Shown here one piece after another: positions 17,966 to 25,745 of a stretch of DNA of 64,000 bases (the stretch's first letter is position 1; each line of letters begins with the position of its first letter). The DNA is from Mycolicibacterium peregrinum (GTDB lineage Bacteria > Actinomycetota > Actinomycetes > Mycobacteriales > Mycobacteriaceae). Under the pieces are notes generated by a model. It was not told the origin of the DNA. It saw only the letters and a program-made list of their open reading frames with translations, and made no database searches. The DNA lies in the NCBI RefSeq assembly GCF_001665625.1, contig NZ_LZSY01000080.1, positions 41,603-105,602 on the forward strand. The letters are read 5' to 3'. A program made the translations under genes and the position numbers.

Positions 17966-19501
17966 TCACCCGGCGTAGTCGACACGGGTCATCATCCCCG
18001 CATCCTGATGGTATGTGTTGTGGCAGTGGAGCATCCATGCGCCAGGATTGTCAGCGGCGAATACCACGCGTACCCGCTGCATCGGCAACACGATCAGCGT
18101 GTCCTTACGGGCGCCGGGCCGGCCGTCGTCACCCACCACCTGAAAGGTGTGGCCGTGCAGATGCATCGGATGCCACATCATCGACGAGTTCCGGAATGTC
18201 ATTGCCACGCGCTGCCCTTCGCGCACGGTCAGCGGCTGCGCTTCGGCGAAGGTGCGGCCATTGATCGTCCACTCGTAGGTCGCCATCGAGCCGCCCAGTT
18301 CGACGGGCAGTTCGGCATCTACGGGCATGGATTCCAATGTGGCCTCCGGAGTTGCAGTGAACAACCTGACCGTGCCAAGCCGTCCCCGCAGTTCCGGCGG
18401 CGCGTAGTCGGGCGGCGGGGTCGAGCCATCGGCGGTGATCAGCAAGGCCCTCGTGGACGCATTCTTCCCCTCGGCGGTCGCGACGAGCGGAAACACCCCG
18501 TCCCGTGCGGTGACGACCACGTCATAGCGCTCCCCCATCCCGAGCAGTACTGCATCCACCTCGGTGGGGACCACGGGAAAACCGTCGGTGTGGGTGACGG
18601 TCATGGGGTGCCCGGCCAATGCCACGCGGAATGCCGTATCGGAACCGGCGTTGATCAACCGGATCCGCACCCGTTGTCCGACTCGCGCCCGGAAGCTGGT
18701 GGGGTTCTGGGCGTTTCGACCGTTCGCGACGTACATCGGGTAGTCGACGTCGCCGGCGTCGCCTCCGAGGGGCGAACTTCCGCGACCAACGGCGGGCCTC
18801 ATCGCGTCGTGGCCGCTCATGCCCGGCATGCCACCCATGCCCGGCATGTCGTGTCTCTCGCCCGACGGCATGCGCAAGCGGTCGTATATCTGGGCGGGGC
18901 TTTCGCCAACGCCATCGGTCCAATCGTCGAGCATCACCACCCATTCGGCGTCATATCGGCCCGGCTCATCGGGGTCATCGATGATCACCGGGAAGTACAG
19001 GCCGGTGTCGGCGTCGAGTCCGGTATGCGGGTGTGCCCAGTAGGTTCCGGGATGAGGCGCCGAGAACCGGTAGGTGAAATCACCTCCGTCGGGGATGTCC
19101 GGAGTGGCCGGTGCAGCCCCGTCCATGTCGTTGCGGAGCGCCAGGCCGTGCCAATGCGCCGAGGTGGCTCGGCCGAGTCTGTTGCGCACCGTGACCTCCA
19201 GTTCATCGCCGACCGACGCCCGTAACAGCGGCCCGGGCACCACGTCGTTGTAGGCGATGGTCTCGGCGATCCGACCGCCGAGATCGACTCGCGTGCGCTG
19301 CGCGGTCAAAGTGGTCGACACGGTGCGGCCACTGTGCGGGCGGCGAGCCTCGGCCGCGGTGATGGCGTCCCGAGAAGTCGCGGCGGTCGAGGTGGCGTCG
19401 GCGCCACGCTGACACGCCGCGATGGCCGTTGTGCTCAAGGCGGCCGTGGCCATGAGGAATCCCCGGCGGCTGAGACGCGGCAGGCTGGTGGTGTCGGGCA
19501 T
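17966..19501 (-). CDS. mmcO: MmcO-type multicopper oxidase, Tat lipoprotein
   Basis: A 511-residue multicopper oxidase. A twin-arginine signal (LSRRGFLMATAAL) leads to a lipobox ending AAC, so it is an exported lipoprotein as in mycobacterial MmcO (Rv0846c). Copper ligands are visible: HWHGL and HPHTG in domain 1, HPMHLHGHTF and the type 1/type 3 motif HCHNTYHQDAGMM at the C terminus. A Met/His-rich loop (DMPGMGGMPGMSGHDAM) resembles cuprous-oxidase loops such as that of CueO. The ATG at 19501 has GGAG eight bases upstream; ATG 19537 would add twelve residues. The expected role is oxidation of Cu(I) to the less toxic Cu(II) outside the membrane. Confidence 0.88.
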   Translation of the reverse strand: MPDTTSLPRLSRRGFLMATAALSTTAIAACQRGADATSTAATSRDAITAAEARRPHSGRTVSTTLTAQRTRVDLGGRIAETIAYNDVVPGPLLRASVGDELEVTVRNRLGRATSAHWHGLALRNDMDGAAPATPDIPDGGDFTYRFSAPHPGTYWAHPHTGLDADTGLYFPVIIDDPDEPGRYDAEWVVMLDDWTDGVGESPAQIYDRLRMPSGERHDMPGMGGMPGMSGHDAMRPAVGRGSSPLGGDAGDVDYPMYVANGRNAQNPTSFRARVGQRVRIRLINAGSDTAFRVALAGHPMTVTHTDGFPVVPTEVDAVLLGMGERYDVVVTARDGVFPLVATAEGKNASTRALLITADGSTPPPDYAPPELRGRLGTVRLFTATPEATLESMPVDAELPVELGGSMATYEWTINGRTFAEAQPLTVREGQRVAMTFRNSSMMWHPMHLHGHTFQVVGDDGRPGARKDTLIVLPMQRVRVVFAADNPGAWMLHCHNTYHQDAGMMTRVDYAG

Positions 19502-19651
19502 GGTCGGGGCTCCGGTGGTCTGACGTGATGGGTGCATGTGTGCTTGGCCTCCACCTGACCACCGGAGGACAGTGAATTGGTATGGGTTGAATGAAGGTTT
19601 GTTGAAGAACTGCGCCTCAGCGGTGGCACACCGTCGTAGGAACCGAAACTC

Positions 19652-19792
19652 ATGTCGAACACAAAGCGCTACGCCTATTTCTACTTATTAATCCCGTATG
19701 TGGTACCTATGTACGGGATGATCACGCAGGTCAACGCAGCGCTCGGGCGCGCGGTGGCTTTACAGAACCTTCACAAAAGCAATGGTAAATAA
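19652..19792 (+). CDS. Small 46-residue hydrophobic ORF divergent from mmcO
   Basis: Begins MSNTKRYAYFYLLIPY and ends HKSNGK. AGGAA lies about ten bases before the ATG. Residues 7-30 are aromatic and hydrophobic, compatible with one membrane helix after a basic start. It uses TTA leucine codons, rare in mycobacteria, and its GC is lower than its neighbours, so chance openness is possible. It covers a 29-bp inverted repeat (19691-19719). In M. tuberculosis copper-induced small ORFs (socAB) belong to the RicR copper regulon, which makes a copper link conceivable, but no homology is claimed. Confidence 0.35.
   Translation: MSNTKRYAYFYLLIPYVVPMYGMITQVNAALGRAVALQNLHKSNGK
19691..19719. promoter_or_regulatory. 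Inverted repeat upstream of mmcO
   Basis: Perfect 8-bp arms ATCCCGTA and TACGGGAT separated by 13 bases centred near GGTACC. It lies about 190-220 bases upstream of the mmcO start and inside the small divergent ORF. It may be a metal-regulator operator or a hairpin; the sequence alone does not decide. Confidence 0.45.
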
Positions 19793-19846
19793 CCACTTTC
19801 GACGAGTAGGTCCACTGGCGATCGGCCGTTCGCTCACCGTCACGAT

Positions 19847-19872
19847 CTACTATCCCCGTACGTAGCTAGTAG
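19847..19872. promoter_or_regulatory. BlaI-like operator before the L,D-transpeptidase gene
   Basis: CTACTA at 19847-19852 and TAGTAG at 19867-19872 form an inverted repeat, with TACGTAG inside (19859-19865). The composition matches the sites at 15712 and 17931. It is about 70-95 bases before the transpeptidase start, a normal promoter distance. Confidence 0.5.
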
Positions 19873-19942
19873 ACTGGTCGCGCAACCATGAATCCGCCCG
19901 AGCGGGCGTGGTCATCAAGGACACCTCGTCGATGGAGGCCTC

Positions 19943-20872
19943 GTGCAGCACCGCACCAGCTACCTGTGGATCACCGCGATGGCGGCGACCGTCATGGTCA
20001 CCGCATCGAGCGTGACCGGCACTTCCGCACTGGCGGAGCCGGCGGGACCCCCACCACCCGTCGAACCGGCACCCCACCTCGCGCCCCAGATGCCGTGGCC
20101 CTCCCCCTTCGGCGAGGCCGCTACTGTCGGTACCCCGGCAGGACAGAACCCGTTGCCGTTCACTGGCGAACCGCCGTTCTTGCCACCCGCATTCAATCCG
20201 GCCAACGGTGCCACAGTCGGTGTCGCCAAGCCGATCTACATCACGTTCCAGCGGCCGATCGCAGACCGCCAGATGGCCGAGGACGCCATCCACATCTCGT
20301 CCAACCCTCCGGTGCCCGGCAAGTTCTACTGGATGAGCAACACGCAGGTGCGTTGGCGTCCAATCGATTTCTGGCCGGCCGGGACGGTGGTCAACATCGA
20401 TGCCGCCGGTGCGAAGTCCAATTTCCGCGTGGGCGATTCACTGGTGGCCACCATCGACGACAACACCCATCAGATGCAGATCCACCGTAACGGCGAGCTG
20501 GAGAAGACCTTTCCGGTGTCCCTGGGCAAGCCCGGCTACGAAACCCCCAACGGCACCTACTACGTGCTGGAGAAGTTCTCCGACATCATCATGGACTCGT
20601 CAACGTACGGGGTCCCGGTGAACTCGGCCGAGGGCTACAAGCTCAAGGTCCAAAATGCCGTCCGTCTCAGCAACACCGGGATCTTCGCGCACAGCGCACC
20701 CTGGTCGGTCGCCGATCAAGGCAAACGCAATGTCAGCCACGGCTGCCCCAATCTCAGCCCTGCCAACGCACAGTGGTTCTTCGACCACTTCGGCAGCGGC
20801 GACCCTGTCGTCGTCAAGAACTCCGTCGGCCTCTACAACCAGCCGGACGGCGCCCAGGACTGGCAGATCTGA
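19943..20872 (+). CDS. L,D-transpeptidase with Ig-like domain
   Basis: A 309-residue exported enzyme that makes 3-3 peptidoglycan cross-links. The signal peptide ends near LAEP (residue 30-33) and a Pro-rich linker follows to about 85. Residues about 87-165 look like the Ig-like domain of mycobacterial Ldts ([17 protein letters not shown]). The YkuD domain follows, with HRNGE, and catalytic Cys268 in VSHGCPNLS with His266. Layout fits LdtMt-type enzymes, which are the carbapenem-sensitive, penicillin-tolerant route to cross-linking. GTG 19943 follows GGAGG. No lipobox is seen. Confidence 0.88.
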   Translation: MQHRTSYLWITAMAATVMVTASSVTGTSALAEPAGPPPPVEPAPHLAPQMPWPSPFGEAATVGTPAGQNPLPFTGEPPFLPPAFNPANGATVGVAKPIYITFQRPIADRQMAEDAIHISSNPPVPGKFYWMSNTQVRWRPIDFWPAGTVVNIDAAGAKSNFRVGDSLVATIDDNTHQMQIHRNGELEKTFPVSLGKPGYETPNGTYYVLEKFSDIIMDSSTYGVPVNSAEGYKLKVQNAVRLSNTGIFAHSAPWSVADQGKRNVSHGCPNLSPANAQWFFDHFGSGDPVVVKNSVGLYNQPDGAQDWQI

Positions 20873-20884
20873 TCACCGCGGGGT

Positions 20885-20920
20885 GCCGAGTCCGCCGCCT
20901 TGATCTGTGGCGGGCTCGGC
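20885..20920 (+). terminator. Hairpin terminator after the L,D-transpeptidase gene
   Basis: GCCGAGTCCGCC pairs with GGCGGGCTCGGC (one G-T wobble) across a 12-base loop, starting 13 bases after the stop. There is no U-run, as is common for mycobacterial terminators. Confidence 0.6.
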
Positions 20921-21000
20921 GCTTCCGGTGCGGCCGAAATGGGCTCGCGAATTGGGCTGAATTAATGGCAGGAAATTGATTGTCGACCTTGGAATGAAAT

Positions 21001-21318
21001 TCAGCGATTACACATGAGGTCGACGTATGCAGTCGTATAACGCACGAGATTGTTCACATTGCCCGTGGGCCCCCGCTGCACCCATGAGTGTTTGACGTCC
21101 GTGCCCTGCCGCACTGCAGTGACGGTGCATTGATCGATGGGCGCATTGCCCACCTTGTTGAGGATCACGCGAAAACCCTGTGCTTCGAGGTCGCTGATGG
21201 TCGCATGAGCGGACGTCTGACCACTGGGTGCCGCATGTGCCGGCGCAGATGCGGCGTACCCGAGTCCAGTCGCAACCGAGGCAACGGCGACGGTCTTCAC
21301 GAGCAGATTCTTCGTCAT
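21001..21318 (-). CDS. Small secreted protein of unknown function
   Basis: A 105-residue protein with a clear Sec signal (MTKNLLVKTVAVASVATGLG, cleavage near AHA/AP at about 28-30). The mature 75 residues contain two Cys (in DQCTVT and near the end, DLMCNR), likely a disulfide. The ISDLEAQGFRVILNKVG segment recalls short exported mycobacterial proteins with unassigned function. It is a single gene facing the L,D-transpeptidase tail. Confidence 0.75.
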   Translation of the reverse strand: MTKNLLVKTVAVASVATGLGYAASAPAHAAPSGQTSAHATISDLEAQGFRVILNKVGNAPIDQCTVTAVRQGTDVKHSWVQRGPTGNVNNLVRYTTAYVDLMCNR

Positions 21319-21406
21319 CCAATTCCCTTTCCGGCCAGTCGATAAGCCAACCTCGTATTCCTGAGGCGTCTGACATCGAGCCTAGTTGCGAATACGAATC
21401 CAGGGC

Positions 21407-21447
21407 GAAACTCATATGCGACGCATAATTAGCCGCATACGAGTTTC
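21407..21447. terminator. Long inverted repeat after trpB2 (terminator or operator)
   Basis: Arms GAAACTCATATGCG and CGCATACGAGTTTC pair over 14 bases with one mismatch around a 13-base AT-rich loop. It lies 43 bases beyond the trpB2 stop on the minus strand and about 90 bases before the small secreted gene, so it may terminate the former or regulate the latter. Confidence 0.5.
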
Positions 21448-21489
21448 ATGACCAATTCAGGTCGAATTCAGATATGAGGGCCGAGCCCG

Positions 21490-22791
21490 TCAGAACTTCC
21501 CGTCCAGGAACTCTGCGTACGCCGGCAGGTCGAGTTGGCCGTGACCCGACAGTCCGATGACCACCACCTGCTCGGCCGGATCACCGGCGACGTGCCGGGC
21601 AGCGGCGGCGATCGCGTGGGTGGCTTCCGGTGCCGGGACGATGCCCTGGGTCCGCGCGAACAACACCCCCGCCGAGAACGCGTCGTGCTGGCCGACGGCG
21701 ACGCCCTCGACCAGTCCCAGTTCGACGGTGTGGCTGAGTGCCGGCGCCATCCCGTGGTAACGCAGACCACCGGCATGGATGGGGTCGGGCACGAAATCCA
21801 TTCCGAGCGTGTGCATCTTCAGCAGCGGGGTCAGGCCCGCCACATCACCGTGGTCGTAGCGGTACTCCCCCTGTGTGATCGACGGGCACGCAGCCGGCTC
21901 GGCGGCCACGACCTTCGGGTTCGACCGTCCATGGATCTTTTCGCCCAGGAACGGGAATGCCAGCCCGGCAAGGTTGGAACCGCCACCGGCGCAGCCGAAG
22001 ACCACGTCGGCGCCGTTCGGCTCGACGGCGGCAAGCTGCGCCACGGCCTCCTGACCGATCACACTCTGATGCAGCACCACGTGATTCAGCACGCTGCCCA
22101 GCGCGTAGCGCGTGTCCGGATCGCCGGCCGCAACCTCGACCGCCTCGCTGACCGCCATTCCCAGGCTGCCGGTGGTGTCGGGGGTCGCTGCCAGGATTGC
22201 GCGCCCGGACGCGGTGAGATTCGAGGGGCTGGAGTGCACGGTGCCGCCGTAGGTGCGGATCAGGTGACCGCGGTACGGCTTCGACTCGTAGGACGCCCGG
22301 ACCTGCCAAACCTCGATCTCCAGACCGAACTGGGCCCCGGCGAACGCCAGCGCGCTACCCCACTGCCCGGCGCCGGTCTCGGTGGTCAGCTTCCGGACCC
22401 CGTCGATGCTGTTGTAATAGGCTTGTGCCACAGCAGAATTGGTCTTGTGGCTACCGACCGGACTGACGCCTTCGTACTTGACGTAGATGTGGGCACCCGT
22501 ATTGAGTGCCTGCTCGAATCGCCGAGCCCGGATCAACGGGGACGGACGCCACATCGAGTAGATCTCACGCACGGCATCCGGGATCGGGATGTACGGCTCG
22601 GTGGACACTTCCTGCGCGATCAGCCCGCTCGGGAACAGGGCTGCAAGGTCGTCCGGGGTGATCGGTTCCTTGGTGGCGGGATGAAGGTGCGGCGGGATCG
22701 GTTGATCGAGCTCGGCCGGCAGGTTGTACCAGTGCGTCGGCACCTCGACCGTGACCAGATCGGGATGGGCGGCGTCGGCGTGCAGCGTCAT
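21490..22791 (-). CDS. TrpB2-type tryptophan synthase beta-like enzyme
   Basis: A 433-residue PLP enzyme of the TrpB2 (tryptophan synthase beta-like) family. The PLP lysine is K116 in VGSHKTNSA; phosphate binding is GCAGGGSN; the Glu of TETGAGQWG is also typical. TrpB2 differs from canonical TrpB in its N-terminal extension and usually works without TrpA, converting indole or O-phosphoserine-type substrates to tryptophan. The ATG overlaps the stop of the rhomboid-like gene by four bases, so it is translationally coupled to two membrane-protein genes rather than to trp genes. Confidence 0.87.
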   Translation of the reverse strand: MTLHADAAHPDLVTVEVPTHWYNLPAELDQPIPPHLHPATKEPITPDDLAALFPSGLIAQEVSTEPYIPIPDAVREIYSMWRPSPLIRARRFEQALNTGAHIYVKYEGVSPVGSHKTNSAVAQAYYNSIDGVRKLTTETGAGQWGSALAFAGAQFGLEIEVWQVRASYESKPYRGHLIRTYGGTVHSSPSNLTASGRAILAATPDTTGSLGMAVSEAVEVAAGDPDTRYALGSVLNHVVLHQSVIGQEAVAQLAAVEPNGADVVFGCAGGGSNLAGLAFPFLGEKIHGRSNPKVVAAEPAACPSITQGEYRYDHGDVAGLTPLLKMHTLGMDFVPDPIHAGGLRYHGMAPALSHTVELGLVEGVAVGQHDAFSAGVLFARTQGIVPAPEATHAIAAAARHVAGDPAEQVVVIGLSGHGQLDLPAYAEFLDGKF

Positions 22792-23582
22792 GCGGACACT
22801 GTAGCCAGGCTTGCCCTGCTGCTCTGCGACCTGGCAACCCAATGCCGCCGGGCCCATGTGGCAAGCAGTGCGGCGGCAATACCCGCAGGCAGCGCGATCG
22901 GCGCCACGTGCGGCGAGACACCGACGAGCATCAGGAGCCCGAAGCCGATGCCGATTGCCAGCAACGACAGCCGGTGCGGCGTCCAATGCGAATCAGACCG
23001 GAACCGCATCGACAACAGAATTCCGAGTGTCAACGCGACAGCATGGCCGATGGCGGTGAAGTCCGACCCCGCGACCGCGACCACCAGCGCGGTGGTCACC
23101 CACCCGCCGACCCATGCCGGACGCCACCTCATGGGGATCGCCGCGGTCAAGGTGCCGAGGACTGCGAGAGCGCCGTAGCTCAACCCGACATCGTTGGCGT
23201 GTGCGACCGAAATGGGCAGCCACCCGAGTTTGATCGCGGCCGCCAGTCCTGCGGCCACGATCAGGGTGGCACCAAGATGGCCGAGGGCGAACGCCTGGAT
23301 CAACCGCCTGCTGCGCCAGAGCAGCTCCGCCAGCGCGAGCAGGCACGCCAAGCCGGGCAACAGCAGAAACGTGTATCCCTCAGCGGTGACGAAGGCGCTG
23401 CCGAGCAGTGTTCCCAGATGACCCCGCCCGAGATTCTCCAGGTTGGTGCTCAGATGGCTGACCACCCGGTCCTGCACCTGGGGCCCCAGGATCAGCAGCA
23501 GAGACGCGATCACGAAAAGTGCCGTCGAGTAACTGAGGGTCACCCGGACCCGGAGCAGACTGGAGAACAAGCGCGACAACAT
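22788..23582 (-). CDS. Rhomboid-like integral membrane protein
   Basis: A 264-residue polytopic protein with about six to seven hydrophobic helices. Its arrangement (HLSTNLENLGRGHLGTLLGSA early, then AFALGHLGATLIVAAG and a GHAVAL helix) resembles rhomboid-like proteins of actinobacteria, which keep the fold. The canonical GxSG serine motif of active rhomboids is not visible, so it may be inactive. It sits 25 bases after the DUF2156 gene and overlaps trpB2. Confidence 0.72.
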   Translation of the reverse strand: MLSRLFSSLLRVRVTLSYSTALFVIASLLLILGPQVQDRVVSHLSTNLENLGRGHLGTLLGSAFVTAEGYTFLLLPGLACLLALAELLWRSRRLIQAFALGHLGATLIVAAGLAAAIKLGWLPISVAHANDVGLSYGALAVLGTLTAAIPMRWRPAWVGGWVTTALVVAVAGSDFTAIGHAVALTLGILLSMRFRSDSHWTPHRLSLLAIGIGFGLLMLVGVSPHVAPIALPAGIAAALLATWARRHWVARSQSSRASLATVSA

Positions 23583-23607
23583 CTCGATACAGCATACCGG
23601 CGCGAAG

Positions 23608-25038
23608 CTACCGAAATGCGCTGGTCAGATGGGTCGAACGGTGTGGGGTGAGTTCCAAGGTCAGCAATGCGGCCGCCGCCGGAATGACATCGATCAGTGG
23701 CAACAACACGTACCGCCGCTCCGCCATGGCGTCGAATTTGCGGACGTACCGATACAGAGACTCCAGCTTGATCAGCCGGTCGCCGACGTGCGCAAAGGTC
23801 CGTAGCGCGCGCACGATGACCTCACCGCTGCGGTCATCGCTGAACAGCTCGGGGAACGGCGCGAAGGCCAGCGAGACGCGTTCGCCCTTGTGCGACCGGG
23901 CCCACGTGATCATGTCCACGGTCAGCCGTTCGTCGATCCCATTTGGCGCGCCTGATCGCCGCCACGGCAGGTCAAGGCTCAGCTCGCTGCCACCACCAGC
24001 ACTGGCATACCGCTGAAATGCCTGAATCCGTCCGGCACGATCGCGCCCGTAGATCAGCAACACGCCGGGGTATCGGCCGGACAAGGTGCCGCCAAGCATC
24101 ATGGAGAACCCACGCTCGGCCGTGACGGCCTTTCCCGACTGCTGCATCACGTCGAGAAGTTCTGCCCGCACCACACCGTCGATGTCGGATTCGGCGACCA
24201 CCTCGGTGCTGACCCCGGCGTTGTGGGTCCGCTGGACCGCCTGCCTCAGATTGCGGCGGCGCCGGCCGACGAGGTCGAAATCGTTGACGTCCACCACGAC
24301 GTCACGCCCGATCGGAATGGCCCGCAATCTGCTGCCCGTCACGGCTCGGTCACGCCACAACGTCAACCGACGTTCCGAGGCTCCCAACACCACCATTCGC
24401 CAGCCCCGCGCCCGGCACAGGGCCGCAAACGTCGCTACCACTTCGCCATAGCGGGCCCGGTTTCCGATCGGATCCCCACTCACCACCGCCATCCCCGCCA
24501 GTGCGCGGTAGGCCAGGGCGGCTGTGCCGTCCGCAGAGAACACGTAGCTCTTGTCCGAACACATCGCAAACGGCGCCAGTGGATCGCGGGTGGTCCGGTT
24601 GACCAGCGTTGACACCGCGGGCAGTGCGCCTGGCTGTGCTTTCGACGCCCTCGGCCTGACCAACATCGCCGCTGCGAGCACCAGGCAGATCCACCCGTCC
24701 GCAGGGTGCCCGATCAGCACCGCAAACGCCCCGAGCGTCACGGCGGCTGCCGCGGTGGCGCCATGGGCCACGGTCATCGGGCGTCCGAGGAGTAGACCGT
24801 GCAGCAGAATCGTCGCGGCCAACGACACCGCGACCAGACTCATCAGCGCCGACTCGTGACCGATGCGCCCCGTGTCGTGATCCACCAGCAGTGCCGCCGT
24901 ACTGCCCGCGAGGGTCAGTACGACCACGGCCAGCAGGAGACGCAGCCGTAGCCTGAGGTGGGCACCGAAACCGACGCCGACGGCGTCCGTTGTCACGCCG
25001 GTAGGTGGGCGTGAGGCCGGTGCCGGTGGCGAAGTCAC
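23608..25038 (-). CDS. MprF-like DUF2156 membrane protein
   Basis: A 476-residue protein: five to six N-terminal helices (about residues 30-130) followed by a soluble domain with the DUF2156/GNAT-like acyltransferase signature of MprF-type phosphatidylglycerol aminoacyl synthases. Visible segments include VVSGDPIGN, RRRNLRQAVQR, GFSMMLGG and ERLTVDMITWARSHKG. M. tuberculosis Rv1619 is of this kind. It lacks the lysyl-tRNA synthetase domain of LysX, so it would depend on aminoacyl-tRNA made elsewhere. First gene of an operon with the rhomboid-like and TrpB2 genes. Confidence 0.8.
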   Translation of the reverse strand: MTSPPAPASRPPTGVTTDAVGVGFGAHLRLRLRLLLAVVVLTLAGSTAALLVDHDTGRIGHESALMSLVAVSLAATILLHGLLLGRPMTVAHGATAAAAVTLGAFAVLIGHPADGWICLVLAAAMLVRPRASKAQPGALPAVSTLVNRTTRDPLAPFAMCSDKSYVFSADGTAALAYRALAGMAVVSGDPIGNRARYGEVVATFAALCRARGWRMVVLGASERRLTLWRDRAVTGSRLRAIPIGRDVVVDVNDFDLVGRRRRNLRQAVQRTHNAGVSTEVVAESDIDGVVRAELLDVMQQSGKAVTAERGFSMMLGGTLSGRYPGVLLIYGRDRAGRIQAFQRYASAGGGSELSLDLPWRRSGAPNGIDERLTVDMITWARSHKGERVSLAFAPFPELFSDDRSGEVIVRALRTFAHVGDRLIKLESLYRYVRKFDAMAERRYVLLPLIDVIPAAAALLTLELTPHRSTHLTSAFR

Positions 25039-25183
25039 ATCTACGATCTCCCCGTGCTGCCCGAGGTATGGGTCAACCCCTCACCAACCAATATACGAAC
25101 CGGGACTGAATCGCGCCGCCAGAAAAGGACCGATCGGACGCCGATCGCGCGGAGCGGCGGGAGCTGTTGCGCAAGAGCAGGTT

Positions 25184-25720
25184 TCAGCGACGCTCCGAAG
25201 GGCGGTTGGACCTGGCTCGGTGCCGCCTGACGGCGTCACGGTTGGCGCAGCCGTGGCTGCAGTACTTCTGTGTGCCGGGACGGGTGAAGTCGACGAACGC
25301 CGTGGCGCAGTCTTTCAGTGCGCACCGGCGGATACGTTGCATCCCGCGTTCGGTGAGAAAGTGCGCTGCCGCAGCACTTGTGGCGCCGGCGAGGGTGCCG
25401 GCGAAGCTCGCGTCGTCATCGCGGTAGTGCAGATGCCAACCACTGCCGTCGTGGTTGGTGATCGACGGACTGGTGGCGAACCGAGCCAGCAACTCGTTGA
25501 GGATGAACACCCGGTTCTCCTCGCTGCCGGCATCGACGACGTCCGTCCAACGCTCGAGAAATTCACCCACCTGTCGGAGGTCTCTGCGCGTGACGCGACA
25601 GTGGATCGGCATGCCCAGACCCGTCCAGCGCTGTTCCAGATCGCCGGGCGTCGTCGCCGGGTGGTTGACCAGATCGAGCGCATTCCGGAGCAACGGCTCG
25701 ACGTAATGGTTTACATGCAC
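25184..25720 (-). CDS. CGNR zinc-finger regulator
   Basis: A 178-residue protein with an N-terminal ABATE-like region (about 10-110) and a C-terminal CGNR zinc finger: C..C in CALKDCATAF, YCSHGC, then ANRDAVRRHRAR. These are DNA-binding regulators often next to exporters. It starts at GTG 25720, 25 bases from the divergent MFS start, and its start codon lies inside an inverted repeat. No ribosome-binding site is visible, so it may be leaderless. Confidence 0.83.
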   Translation of the reverse strand: MHVNHYVEPLLRNALDLVNHPATTPGDLEQRWTGLGMPIHCRVTRRDLRQVGEFLERWTDVVDAGSEENRVFILNELLARFATSPSITNHDGSGWHLHYRDDDASFAGTLAGATSAAAAHFLTERGMQRIRRCALKDCATAFVDFTRPGTQKYCSHGCANRDAVRRHRARSNRPSERR

Positions 25721-25731
25721 AAGACCATTAC
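25703..25731. promoter_or_regulatory. Operator overlapping the CGNR start codon
   Basis: Perfect 8-bp arms GTAATGGT and ACCATTAC separated by 13 bases. The repeat spans the GTG start of the CGNR gene and ends 14 bases before the MFS start. It is the natural candidate for the site controlling both genes. Confidence 0.6.
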
Positions 25732-25745
25732 AGCAGGGTCAGGCC

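Noticed and set aside
18008..19225. A 405-codon plus-strand frame antisense to the multicopper oxidase
   Set aside because: Entirely opposite a gene with complete copper motifs; composition is that of a shadow frame.
21535..23178. A 547-codon plus-strand frame antisense to trpB2 and the rhomboid-like gene
   Set aside because: Shadow of two well-supported genes; no recognisable protein features.
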